From: Rhexocercosporidium sp. MPI-PUGE-AT-0058
Lineage: Eukaryota; Ascomycota; Leotiomycetes; Helotiales
Assembly (NCBI GenBank): GCA_020746875.1
Contig: JAGTJL010000021.1
Coordinates: 868,001-932,000 of the forward strand
Length of the DNA: 64,000 nucleotides
Reading direction: 5' to 3'
The notes beneath the pieces were generated by a model. That model had not been told where the DNA came from. It did no database searches and worked only from the letters and a program-made list of their open reading frames with translations. Both the position numbers and the translations under genes were made by a program. Shown in pieces: positions 12,601 through 23,700 of this stretch (positions within the stretch are counted from its first letter, which is position 1; every line of letters begins with the position of its first letter).

Positions 12601-13060
12601 TTGATGATGAGCGACTTGGAGGTCGATATGCGGCAGGGACTGGAGCGTTTGTTGTGATAGCCATGGGGCGGAGTGTAGCATTGCTCAGCTTCTTCTGAAG
12701 GGGATTCTGTGTAGCTCTCGTCCCAAGGGATTGGCTTCTTTGGATTCTAGTCGGACCAACGAAGCGGACACTATGTTGTCGTCTGATGGCCGGCCGGTCC
12801 CCATTGTCCGTTGGGTTCGTCTGTGGAACTGATACGTACCGATCGGCTTGCTTGACATTACTTGTATTACTTCTCGAGTGACCGCCGCCGCTGTGGTCCG
12901 TATCAGCGCTCTTCCTCTCTCGAGCTCGAGCGAATGCTAACATTGCCGCTGTGTGTGCTTGTTGACGGGCAAGCTCGGGGTTGATGGATTCATGCTTGCT
13001 TTGGACTGATGATGTTGATTTGCGCCTGTCGAGCCCCTTCGAGCTGTTTCGCCGGTGCAT
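9659..13060 (-). CDS. Large Ser-rich basic low-complexity protein of unknown function (1133 aa)
   Basis: Single long exon. The opening MHRRNSSKGLDRRKSTSSVQS followed by an Ala-rich helix (QAHTAAMLAFARARERK) is the layout of a filamentous-ascomycete family known to me only as hypothetical proteins. Most of the chain is Ser/Thr/Pro-rich and probably disordered, with many Arg-x-x-Ser motifs suited to basophilic kinases. A short very basic helix, KASKTIRNKLKRVFGRSS, lies at about 340-357. A polyproline stretch at about 940-957 (PPPPPPP) could bind profilin, SH3 or WW domains. There is no signal peptide, membrane span or enzymatic motif. A scaffold or cytoskeleton/cell-polarity role is possible but only inferred from composition. 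The coding call is firm because the frame is uninterrupted for 3.4 kb. Confidence 0.85.
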   Translation of the reverse strand: MHRRNSSKGLDRRKSTSSVQSKHESINPELARQQAHTAAMLAFARARERKSADTDHSGGGHSRSNTSNVKQADRYVSVPQTNPTDNGDRPAIRRQHSVRFVGPTRIQRSQSLGTRATQNPLQKKLSNATLRPMAITTNAPVPAAYRPPSRSSSIGKASIRGGTADQYVTGDAFDEYYTHDDDIASTPSSYRRIRRSKSMFSPLKAPNVFYTNGTPDRPESSYVGSRTAASHSQTPSSQPKYTALRAPKSMSFLRARRDHAQTDRHDNAVQLARDRFFRDAEQQRLREQPSFLFRAKAQKQEKPFRKSVRTSSASSYGLPIASSNQMIPPKESGLKDAARKASKTIRNKLKRVFGRSSKDDEPIIIPNQQVDARETHVRQYNGDFKAAEDTFSNIPHPDEASLSRVASRVPILHATTSNQQLRSNSGSIKSFESDDKSRVTSWTSVDATTVGAPPAKAQLEREQHQRLSIINEVGSHVPSSSFTRSRLANQFSAYPVVHRSSKNAGHIPAPSVDSARVYSALMKRLDENSPKAKLEATHKPNSESVATPNKNIDHSPATIRQVAPSSRNTSSGDSHDPFGQDYQAQVYGYRYAGPYTQQWVKAKPSCETQNFVDDVFSPKIDSIKKENIPISQPGQAGRTGKNPSSAIHSRQGSSRGSYRTVPEVPGLTPQEAAKCNEPAVQAPKILREARSTFFGGGSSYTISRTASPFRRAMTESDYNPLILTANVPLPNHAAPIKNPLYQASESSSSREMVNDLRVPEKAYSESIYSRTTSGQTPVAANSSISLVLDRDVPDMPFYNTSGPGNVVIIDRTTYQPTMPSGSGHRATSSASSVEWKKWMSSEVAKLERVKENTNTSYVNYALPTMPKSSHTGHVREAAQINDDDMDIPQTKVVAVKKPLGMVQQQNPNIQTVPVLRPILKNRSTVSLIENTESTSNFVPPIPIPPPPPPPIPPPSPLRQMPSKSSLRSVGTVNTIRTISAPNSVIKGSSMSGRNLLHKRNPSQTTLGSTKASIRGVETPAKLIKRNGRPFTGNSTSPGSGLTGAAVEKQFGSTSTNSRYRTPGSGRPGTAETERFGDTEDDIYGVDGAGLLGPRVSVTEGEAQAMGSKKMVDLFLSSRRRRMVSESEQSGVFI

Positions 13061-13558
13061 TTTCGCGATGCAGTACTCTCAGTGATGAACTTATTCAAAT
13101 ACTTGTAGAATGCGATACAGGTGGTGCTCGCGCTGCCGCATACATGTATTAACCAAAAGTGAGACGAATCTATGAAGACGAAGGGAAATCGTATGGCGAC
13201 GGAAAAGGTTCTAATTGTGAGCCCGAAATGAAGGAAAGAGCAGAACTAGCCCGCCCAAGAGACTAAATGGAAGGAGCGATGGAAAACTCAATGAGCGAGC
13301 AATATCATTTCAAACTCAAAACAATCACATTTCATCATTGTAGAGAGAAGCATACAAGCGAAGTAATGTCTATTGTGTAGTACAACAGAATTCCTTAATG
13401 ACCGTGACGCAAGGAAACCGTAATCAAAAATGCGGACGTAGGGAACCGCCACCAGCTCCAATCCATGCTCAAGAATACAATGAAACCCAGACGACGTCCT
13501 GTCCTAGCGCAATGATTTATCATCATAAATGTCTCCTATATCGTACCAGCAAACTCAA
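13061..13558. other. Intergenic spacer
   Basis: 5' flank of the 1133-aa gene and 3' flank of the subtilisin gene, both on the minus strand. No coding sequence seen. Confidence 0.6.
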
Positions 13559-15381
13559 TTAAGAGCTCAACTCGTCCAAAAACTCGTGCAGCTCCGCATC
13601 AATCATCTTCTGGATCTTCTTGGAGATCTTCTCGGTCTTGGAGAGAGCTACCTTGGTATCTTTGACAACCTCACCAGAGATGACATTGTAGTCGTTCTCA
13701 ATAGCCTCCTCCAAGAGCTCAATGGTGGTTGGGAGCTTGGCAGCCTTATTGGACCTGACGGAGTAACCACCAGCCTTGATGATGGAAGTGTAGTTAGAAG
13801 ATCCACCACCGTTCCATGCGAGGACGTTCTTGGTGTCTGATGGAACATCTGACAAGGCTCCCTCGGTGGCAATGCTGATGATGCTCTCCTTCAACTTCCT
13901 GGGAGTGATCTCAGCAACGGCATACTCGGAGTCCGAAGCAGGTTGAAGAGACAGGTAGTAGGCCAAAAGACCAGCGATATGTGGGGAAGCCATGGATGTA
14001 CCAGAGATGGTATTGGTGGCGTATGGGCTGCCGATCCATGTGGAGAGAATGCTCAAACCTGGAGCAAAGATATCGTTGCACTTTCCGTAGTTGGAGAAGT
14101 ATGCGCGGGAGTCATCGAGAGCAGAGGCACCGACAGTGATGGCTTGCTCGGCAGCAGCTGGGGAGTAGTTGCAAGAGTCGGCGTTGTCGTTTCCGGCAGC
14201 GACGGCGAAGTGGATACCAGCATCAACAGCTCCGTTAACAGCGCGGTCAAGAGCGGGGGACTTGCCACCACCAAGAGACATGTTGGCGGCAGAGCCCTTG
14301 AAACCCTTCTTTCCCTTCTTAACCTTCTCAGTGTGAGCGTTGGCGGCCCACTCAACACCCTTCACGACATCGGCCATGGTTCCAGAACCGTTGGATCTGA
14401 GGACCTTGACGGCGTAAACATTGGCCTTCTTGGCAACACCATACTTCTTGCCAGCTACAGTACCAGAGCAGTGAGTTCCGTGTCCATTTCCATCCTCATC
14501 GGCATCGTTGGCTGGGATAGTCTTGCCCCAGTGTGCGCGACCGTCAAAGTCAACGTGCTCGGTGTTGGTTCCAGTGTCGATGACATAGACATCAACACCC
14601 TCACCCGCATCAGCGGCATACAGGTACTTGTTGAAGTCACTGAATCCCAAGCTCTTTCGGTGCGAGATGCGGGCAAGACCCCATGGGGCGTTCTTCTCAA
14701 GCTCCCCCTCGGTATCTCCTAAGGTGTGAACGACGGAATCCCTCTCAACGTACTCGACCTATTTGCACTCGAGTCAGTAAGCTGCATCATTGGGGTGTGG
14801 ATGACGGGGATGATGCGATTGCGGGGGGCGGGAGGAACCATCACGTGGACCTCTGCCTCTCTTGGAAGAGACTCTAGTACTTGAGACTTGCTCAAGGATG
14901 GGCTCAAGATAAGGGGAGATAGAAGTGAAATGGTACTTGATGGCCCTCCGAAGAATTGCAGGAGGAAGCTGAAACGGATAACGGGGTGTGTACTTACATC
15001 AGGATGTCTTCGGACCTGCTCGATGAGCTCATCATCGAAGTGCCCAGAGTACCCCAAGAAGCTCCCGGCAATGTTGTATGTGTGCCTGAGACCCTCGAAG
15101 ATATCTGTTGTGATTGGGAACTGCGAGCGCTTTCGAAGCTCTGTTCGGACGCTCTCGCTGGCAGCATGGGTACCCTTCACCCAGCTGTGGTGGCTGGATG
15201 CAGCAGCCTCGGTGACATGCTTCTTGAAGACGACGATATAGGAATCGGGGACTTCGACAGAGTTGGATGAGGAGAGGAGAGGAGCAACGCCCTCATGGAT
15301 GGTCTCGGTGCTGAAGGAAGAGGAGGTGGGTGCCGATGACGCCAGCAGCGGCAACAGCGAGAAGCTGATAAGCCCACGCAT
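13559..15381 (-). CDS. Cerevisin-type subtilisin (vacuolar proteinase B / Alp2-like)
   Basis: Two exons, 15381-14998 and 14758-13559, around a 239-bp phase-0 intron (GTAAGT...AATAG) give 527 residues. This is a family S8 serine endoprotease. The precursor shows a hydrophobic signal peptide (MRGLISFSLLPLLASSA) and an inhibitor_I9 propeptide (DSYIVVFKKHV to about residue 140). The catalytic core follows, with Asp189 (YVIDTGTN), His221 (GHGTHCSGT), the oxyanion Asn (AAGNDN) and Ser383 (SGTSMASPH). A C-terminal extension with a Lys-rich helix resembles the yeast Prb1 / Aspergillus Alp2 group, so vacuolar protein turnover is the likely role. The ATG at 15381 is preferred over 15435 because the signal peptide follows it directly. 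Just upstream is an ATG-rich ATGATG run. Identification is firm; the vacuolar location rests on family. Confidence 0.95.
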
Positions 15382-15793
15382 GATGATGATGATGAATCGA
15401 AGATGAGGATTGATTGCGAGTCTGCCTGCGGACAATGGATGAGATAGAAGAGAAAGGGAAGGTGTTGTGGTGAAGACAGATGGGAATACTGTCTTCAGGT
15501 GTGGATGGAGATGATGGCGTTGAGGTTGTTGTTTGTTGTTGTGAGGAAGAGGAAGAGAGGATGGGATGGGATGGGGGAGAGGGCGAGTTGAAGAGGAAGG
15601 TCGACGAAGCTCCCCAGCCGCCTAAATGCACGCACTTGCACTCGCACTTGGGGCGAAGCCGGCGTCAAGCGATGCGCTAAGCCAGAAGCAGCTAGAGGGC
15701 AGACTTAGCGCCGTCGCACCCCGGCTTATCGTGTGAATGACTCTGTCTCGACATCACTGATAGGGAAATGGGGCATCCCAGCAGTCGGAGAGG

Positions 15794-15818
15794 AGAGCAG
15801 AGCAGAGCAGAGCAGAGT
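15794..15818 (+). repeat. AGAGC pentanucleotide tandem repeat
   Basis: About five consecutive units of AGAGC/GAGCA read directly from the sequence, in the promoter region of the subtilisin gene. Confidence 0.85.
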
Positions 15819-17255
15819 AGAGGACCAGACCAGCAAGATATTCTGTACGAGGAGAGTTATGCTGTGTCTACAATGATAAGAGTACATTCGTTCTACTGTG
15901 TATCCCAATTACAACCTTTCTTCTTCTCTTCTGGCACGCACCCGACTTTGGCAGCTGAGTCATCGCCAGAGATGGATCCTGCCTTGTCAGCTGGGGAGAG
16001 CTGGAGGTGAAGCTCCATTCCGCATCCGGGCCAATCCAATCCAACCCACCCCAACCCCACAATGATCACACGCCGCCCACCGTGGCATGGTCCATGGGCG
16101 AACTGAAGCTCGGTGGGCCAGAAACAGGTACGGAGGCAAACATGGGGGATTCAGGTACGAGTAATGAGTGGAATGAGTGTGAGACAAAGATAACATAACA
16201 AGAGGCAGGAATGAAAGGATGGATGGATGCCTTGGGCTTGCGTGAGAATTGACTACAGATGGAGTAAGTATTCTCACCCTCTAGTTAGTTGACCTGATAT
16301 GGCAATTCCACAGCCTCATAGACCTAAAGCAGGCTCATTAACCGGCTTGACAGAGCTGCTGCTGTCTTGCCAAGACGAGGCTATCCACGTTGCGTAGCCG
16401 TGGATGCCAGACGGGATCACGAGCTTCGAGCTTCACAACTCGTCATGCAACGAGGTTATGTGTTTCCCGATTGCCCAAGCGAGAGGAGGTAAGATAATAT
16501 TCGCGAAGGGTGCAGTGCAACTTTATGGCATTGGATGGAAGGATGTACGACTCGTAGGTAGGATCTCGTATCTCAATATCAGCCTGGGTGTGTTGCATGT
16601 TGGGATGAGGCACGGTGTTGGATGGTCCTTGTGTTACTCCTAAGTACGATATGCAGATACAAAGCCGCTCTGGACTTCGTGGAGTAATGAACGGACAGTA
16701 TGTGAACCGACGGTTATATCCAACATTCAGTTGCAATGATGATGTTCTGTTTTGAATGACATTAAAACCTTGATCCATCCCATCAATTACGTGGACTTTG
16801 TTTCATCCAGCTTTCCTGGTGAGGCTGTTGCCTTCTTGGCTCAACACGACCTCTCCTCCTCGCCAACCTTCAAAAGATTATCTGTGTGCAACATTAGGAG
16901 AATACCATCCACCAAGAGAATCACTTCAACAAAGGCTACAAATCTGCAGACTTTTCTCCTACAGAAGTTCATAGTCATTGTCAAATGCCTTGGAGAAACA
17001 TGCACATAGCCCGCGTGACTGTCCTCCAGCTGCTTGCTGCTGACTTGTGCTGCCTGCCTGACTCAGTCAGCCTTCAACCAAGCTGGAAGTCAACTCTGAA
17101 TGTACTGTAACCAAGTCCTCATAGCTCACAATCCAGAAACAGACTCTGTAGTCAAACTGTCAACGGCATGATATTTTCCCATGCGTTTATGAACATTTCA
17201 ACCCGTTTCCATAAGCCCTTTCTTTGCACGCACGAGTTGTGCAAACGACTCTCTG

Positions 17256-17275
17256 CCTTGCCTTGCCTTGCCTTG
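17256..17275 (+). repeat. CCTTG pentanucleotide tandem repeat
   Basis: Four perfect CCTTG units in the probable 5' leader of the BEACH gene, inside a wider pyrimidine-rich tract. Confidence 0.9.
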
Positions 17276-17727
17276 CCAAGCCCTGTCCTGTCCCGTCCTG
17301 CAGCTGTCTTTCTTATCCAGCCCATCGGCCACTGGCCTGGCCTGTCTCCTGTCTCCTGCCTGCCTGACTTTCTTTACGCGAGTCTCTCGAAACCCGCAAG
17401 GCCATCCATCAATCCTTTACCCACTCGCTCAGCCTCACCATATTGTGTCAGATGGCTTTCCAACACTCTAATCTACTCGAGACCCGTTAATGCACTAATT
17501 TCGAATTCGCATGCTCACAGCTTCATTCACGCCCCCCCGACATTAAACATCCATCTCACCCCAACGCCCCGCAGGTCCCGCAATCTCGAATCTTGCATAA
17601 GCTCCTCGTTCGATGCCATCCAGCAGATCCGGGTGCCTGGACTTTCCACGGGCCTGAACAGGGAGACAGATGAAGGAGCTTGGGAATCCGTGAATCAACT
17701 TGGAGATTGGGGCAGTGTTGTAGAAGC

Positions 17728-20700
17728 ATGTCTACGAAATCACGCCGACCACGTTCGTCCACTGCGGCTTCAACCCCACCAGAGAGCACGAAAGCTACCG
17801 CAGAAATACAGCTTCTCCTCGACAACCTCTCCCAGACTCTTCGAACACCCTCCGAGAACACGTATCCAGACCTTTCCACCCTGATAGACCAGTCCCAGTC
17901 CATCCGCCAATATCTAATTGCCTCGCCCGAGGCTGGCAAAGCTTGTGATGACTTTCGACATCTCCATGGCTTCCAGATACTTCTGAACACTCTGCGGGCT
18001 TTCTCTGGTTTCTACCACCCTACCAAAAGAAGTCAACAGGACAAGACGCAGTTGTTCGGACTGTTTGAGAACATACTCGGGATACTAGGACAAACATTTC
18101 GGGAGCACTATGGAAATCAAAGATACTTCAAGCAGAGAGTGGAAGGGGGTGGTTGGGCGGCTCTCGAGCAAGCAATTGCTAGTATTGGCACAGGGGGCAG
18201 TGATTCGGACCCCTGGAGTGAAGCACAACTCTTCGGACGTCTACTGTCATTTGCATTAGACGACAGAAGACTGGAGACTCTCTGCCAGACTGTACTTGAG
18301 TTATACCCTGCAGCGAAGCAGGACAAGTATGCTACAAAGAACACTGGGGGTGTTGCTAGCCAAGATGAGATGATCCTGGATTTTGTGAACACCAAGGTTG
18401 AGGAGATTGTTAGGGACCATGCACTGCTGTACAACTCTGACATTGTACCAACGATCATCGACTTCTGGGCCACGCTCCCGCGACAACCGAATACGTCTGT
18501 AAACCCGGCTGCACTGGTGGTTATTCAGGTATTGAAGAGGGCTGGGTCTGTTTCAAAACACAATCTCATGTTATTACATGGGACTGGGATACTTTCAACA
18601 CTTCTGCCATTGGCTTTCGAGTCTAATACACTGGGAGCCACCGAACGAGACTGCGTGGAGTCTCTTTGTGGATCCTTAATATCTCTGGGCATTAATACCT
18701 TGAATGATGCTCAGTATCTTGTCTGTAGCAAATCGCCCAGAGCGGCAGACTTTCTACTCCAAAGTATGAAAGAGTCTCATGGGCCTTCATACATCCAGTT
18801 CGACCTCTCTTTACATGGGTTTGCTTCCATAGAACTTCCAACGCTTGGACGGACATTCCCACCACCTTCAACATCGGCAGGATATACGTTCACAGCATGG
18901 ATCTGTATTGATCAATTTGATGCCAAGTCTTTCACCACAATTTTCGGAGCCTTTGATGCTTCGCAAACCTGCTTCCTTCTTGCATATTTTGATGAAGCAC
19001 GCAACTTCATCCTGCAGACCTCTGTGGTTAGCTCAAGACCTAGTGTAAGATTCAAGTCTACTGTCTTCAAAGAGCGTCGCTGGTACCATATTGCCATTGT
19101 CCACCGCCGGGCGAGGACCTTAACAGCAAGCAAGGCTTCGCTTTATGTTGATGGAGAATTTGCAGAGGAAGTCAAGTGCCAATATCCTGCGGCTCCTCCA
19201 TCAAACGCTAGTACCGACAGCTTCACCTCGTTTACATCGTCGACCAGCAAACCAAATCCCGTCCAAGGGTTCGTTGGCACACCGCGAGATCTGAGCTCAA
19301 AGCTCGGCCCGGGAGTTGTCTTCTCTCGCTGGTCATTGGCTTCCTTTCACTTATTTGAGGACGTGCTCAGCGATGATCTGATTGCGGTGTATTTCCGGCT
19401 CGGACCACGATACAACGGCAACTTTCAAGATTGCCTTGGATCGTTCCAGACTTATGAGGCATCCGCGGCGCTGGGCATGCGTAATGATCTTATTCATCCA
19501 GGAAAGGAAGAAAACTCTGACATTCTGAGCGCTATCCGGGACAAAGCCAGCAACATGGTCCCGGAGAGTCGAATCATACTCAGTATCCTCCCCACCGCTG
19601 TACTGCGAGACGATGATCGCCACAAGTCTCACGAATCACAACTTTTCCGTGGCCTAAACCAGGCTTCGTCAAGTAATCTTTTCCAGCTGACACACAACAA
19701 TGGAACATCAATAGCCATCAACGCCGCAGTCCCTTCCATCAACGAAGCTCTGGTCCGGCAACAGGGGACCAGTATCTTGACTGGCGATCCTGTAGTTGTC
19801 GTTCCACAGTCTCTAGACGATGCCATGTGGCGGCTAGGAGGGTTCGCTGGAATCGCCTTGAAATTGGTGGAGAATGCAAATACCAAGGATGATATCGTCC
19901 GCGCGGTGGAAACTTTGTTCGAGAGCATTAAAGGCAGTTGGCGTAATAGCGAGGCTATGGAACGAGAGAACGGCTATGCCATACTTGGTGCTCTCATCCG
20001 TGGTAAGGTTGGGGCTGGAGTCGTAGTCTCTTCGAAGCTCGCACCAGAGCCCTCACTTATGGACAGTGACGACCGGGAAAAGCTCGGGTTCCAACTTCTC
20101 AGCTTGGTCCTAGATTTTGTTGGGTACAATCACCAGAAACCTGAGGAGTCTTTCATCATCAATCCACTAGCGTACCGGATCCTCCTCGTCGATTTTGACA
20201 TGTGGCGGAAGTCTGCTGCGATTACTCAAAAGTTGTACTACAAGCAGTTTGTTGTCTTTGGTGTGAATAGCAAATTCCATCAATTCAATTCCCGGAGACT
20301 CTTCCGAATGAGTAGGTCTTTTCTTCTCGCCTGAATGTTTGAACCAACTAAGCACAACTAGGAATTGTCAAAAAATTCTTGGATGCCTTAAAGGCTGAGA
20401 CTTTCTCTCGCGACGTGTTTCCGTCCTTTATGGAGGCGTTTAAAAGCTTGGTCATTTGCAACCTCACCTCAGAAATATTTCGATTCCTCGCTCTATTCAT
20501 CACATATGCGTATCATAAACCTACAACCTCAGCGACTCGTACTCCCAAAGCCACGACTGGGACACTGCCATCTAGATCGGGGTCCAATTCCCAAGGGCCG
20601 AAGAGACCATCCATTAACACCATTATAGATGGCAAAGATATTGTGTCAACAAGCACCCTGACCAAGCGTCAAATCGGGAACAAAGTTCTGGCAATGTATT

Positions 20701-23700
20701 CGGATCTTCTTTGCGAAAAGGGAAACACCTCGAACATTCGAAAATTTGCCAGAACTGTGACCAATAAGGTATGTTCTCCTCCGGCTGGAAAACGCGAACC
20801 AATCTCTTACGATAACCAGTGGCTACTCCATCTCTTGACTGAGGATGATCCGGAGGTGGTCGTACTGGGCACCAAGATCTTGGCTCGACTTCTTGTTGTT
20901 CACGGATCTGGCTACGTAACGAAGTTTGCTAGTAAGACGGGCGGTTTTGCAATTATGCGATTTCGTCTACGGAGATGGTGGGACCTTCCAACCCTATGGC
21001 CGATTTGCTTCTGTATACTCTTTGGTCGCGATGTCGCCGATATTGATATGGAGAGATCTTTCGAGCTTTTCAGTCTACTTGAGCCTTTTAGCAACTGCAA
21101 AATCGTGTATCCTGGTGTATTACCGGTCATCATGGCTATGCTCCAGCATGGCTTGAAAGAAGTTCTCCATCACCAAGATGATCCTGACTCGCCATTGACC
21201 GACAGGGGCAACGGACAAGACGCTCCTAAACAAGGTTTGAGTGTACCCGCAGGCGCAAATCGTCGGAGATCGATGTCTTTGACAAAGGAGCTTGAGGCAC
21301 GCCGTGAGTGAACATGCTTGCAATTCATCTTGGTCTCAGCTAACGGATTCTAGAAACTCATCAACACAAGAAAGAACGCTTAGGCGGACAGGCCACAGTG
21401 TTGCACACGGTCATTCGCTTCTTTGCAGATTTGCATTCAAAGTCATCCGACTTTAGAGACTTTGCGATATCCTCAGACTACATCCGATACCTGCTTGCAG
21501 TCCTCTTTCCCGTTATTGTCAGTACCGATGCTGTCAGTCCAGAGACAGAACTAAATTCTCGCGATTCTGCATTGACATTCGAGGGCGACGATGTCATCAT
21601 CCGACCCATTTCCCGCGTATCGACGACGCCTACACCAATTGTCAGAACTTCTACAGTGGAGACAATGTTACCTCCTAGTCCAACTGCGCCTAGAGCGAAA
21701 CCATTGCGTCGAGGGTCATCATTTATCCTTCTGACATCTCGGCCATCCGAATTTAGCCCTTCTTCTGCAAGACTGAATGTCATCATGTCCCCCAAGAAGA
21801 AACTCACTGCGCAGAAACTCAGTAATTCTCTCGTGGAAGAACTACTTGAGCTCGTTATCAACGTCTTTATCGATCAAGTCATGATAAGAAAGGAGTTCCC
21901 TGGATTTGGTCTGTACCTCAAAGTCCCTCCCGGATTCCAAGAACACCAAGCGTATTTCGAGTCGTACCTCCTCCGGAACACGATATCACAATTGAGTAAC
22001 ACCATTCAGCTTGACCAAAAGTCACTGCGGGAACCAAAGCTCATCCAGAATATGGCTCGTTTTGTTTCGCACATTGGCGAAGCAGTATTCGAAGGCTGGT
22101 TCTTGAGCGGAGCAGAGCCTTTGCTTGACTTTGCAGGTACTCAACTTGAATACCTCCAGCGTTCAGAAATCTCCAAAATTAAGAGTGTCCGTCTGTGTAG
22201 CCAGGCAATCACCTCGATAAAGAGTGTATTCCTGAGGGTCGTGCTCTTACGACTTTCCGAATTGGATAACGCCCAAGTTCCTGAAGATGAAGCTGTGGCC
22301 TTCATGGACAAATTGCTTTACTGGCAGACCGTTCTGTTGTCTTCTGATGTCAGCGAAGAAAATTTCTTGAAGCTCATTTGCTATCAGCTATACCTCAAGC
22401 TTGTCGATTCGAGAGACAGAATTCGGCTTGCTGCAGCAAATCTCTGGCGAATCATTCTCGTTCAGAAGCCCGAAGAGACATCAACTATGTTTCACAACAC
22501 TATGACCAGCGACCACAGAACTCTGACTTCTGGGTTCAAGAAGCTGATGGAGCAAGACAACGAGACATTCTTCAGTTGGGTCGATGACCAGCGTGTGGAA
22601 CTGGACGCTCTATTTTTGGGCGCCATGTCAAAGACCTGGGAAGATTTTGTGAGCGGCGAAAACGAGAAGACTGAGGATGCAGCGAAGAATCGTGTCGCAA
22701 AGCGCCGCGACAAGCTAAAGCAGTGGCATGCTGAGGATCTGAATGACGAAGACATTTTGTTCAGGCACGACCTTGCATCTACTCTTTGGATGAAAAATAT
22801 CTATTCTTCGGAGCATCTCAAGCACCAGAGAGCCCAGCAGGATCAGCAAGATAACTTCACTTTCTTGGCATCAACATTCTCCAAAATGGACCACGAGCTG
22901 CACCGGCCATGCGCTGTCTTTGAGCATCAGTCTCCCAACAAGTGGAAGCTTGATCGAACAGAGGGACGGAATCGAATGCGGTTACGAATGCTACCTGATA
23001 GAGAAGCGCCAGCATACGATTACCAGCCCAAACGCAAAATCACGGATGCTGCTAATACACTCAGATTGACGACCACTAGACTTCCACCCGCACCTGGTCT
23101 CGAAACGCCGACATCAGCTCTACAACTTCGAAGTGGTTTGGATGGGCCAAGTGATGTGCCCAGCGATGCTCTGGCGAATGCTCAACAAGAAGCGCCGAAC
23201 GGATCGCAAGAGAGCGTCATGCCAGAAGAAGACTTCGAGCTCGTAGACGATCCAAATGATCCCGGTGAGGATGATACGTATGAGGACAAGAACCGAAAGG
23301 TCATGCGCAGTCTTCAACAAGGCGACCAGGTGCAACAAGTCTTCAACATATCTCGAATAATTGGACTCGAAGCATGTGAAGGTTTACTGATTATTGGCAA
23401 AAATTCTCTGTACCTCATAGATAACGTTTTCCAGAGATCTGATGGAGAAATCGTCAATGTCTCCCAGGCGCCCAAAGAAGAGCGAGATCCATACCTTCAA
23501 ATGATTGCTGGAAATAATACTGCGGACAAGCGAGCACAACCAGTAAAGGCAGATCAATCTCCCAGGGCTGATCAGGAAGCAAGAAGCTGGAAGTGGAGTG
23601 ACGTGCTCAGCATCTCGAAGCGTCGTTTCTTATTCCGAGATGTTGCCATCGAAGTCTTCTTTACCGATGGCCGGAGCTACCTTTTGACAGCAATCTCACC

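Larger units (their letters stand above)
15382..17727. other. Long divergent intergenic region with simple repeats
   Basis: 2.3 kb separate the divergently transcribed subtilisin (-) and BEACH (+) genes. It contains two pentanucleotide tandem repeats and pyrimidine-rich blocks just before the BEACH start. Overlapping open frames at 17168-17884 are Pro/Ser-rich artefacts of CT-rich DNA. No gene is called; it presumably holds both promoters and a long BEACH 5' leader. Confidence 0.55.

Noticed and set aside
13943..14722. 259-codon plus-strand open frame over the subtilisin gene
   Set aside because: Antisense of a clearly coding S8 protease exon; its Val/Gly/Ser-rich composition comes from codon bias of the real gene.
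17168..17884. 238-codon plus-strand frame upstream of and overlapping the BEACH start
   Set aside because: Pro/Ser-rich product of pyrimidine-rich leader DNA; it overlaps the BEACH coding start in another frame and has no recognisable motif.
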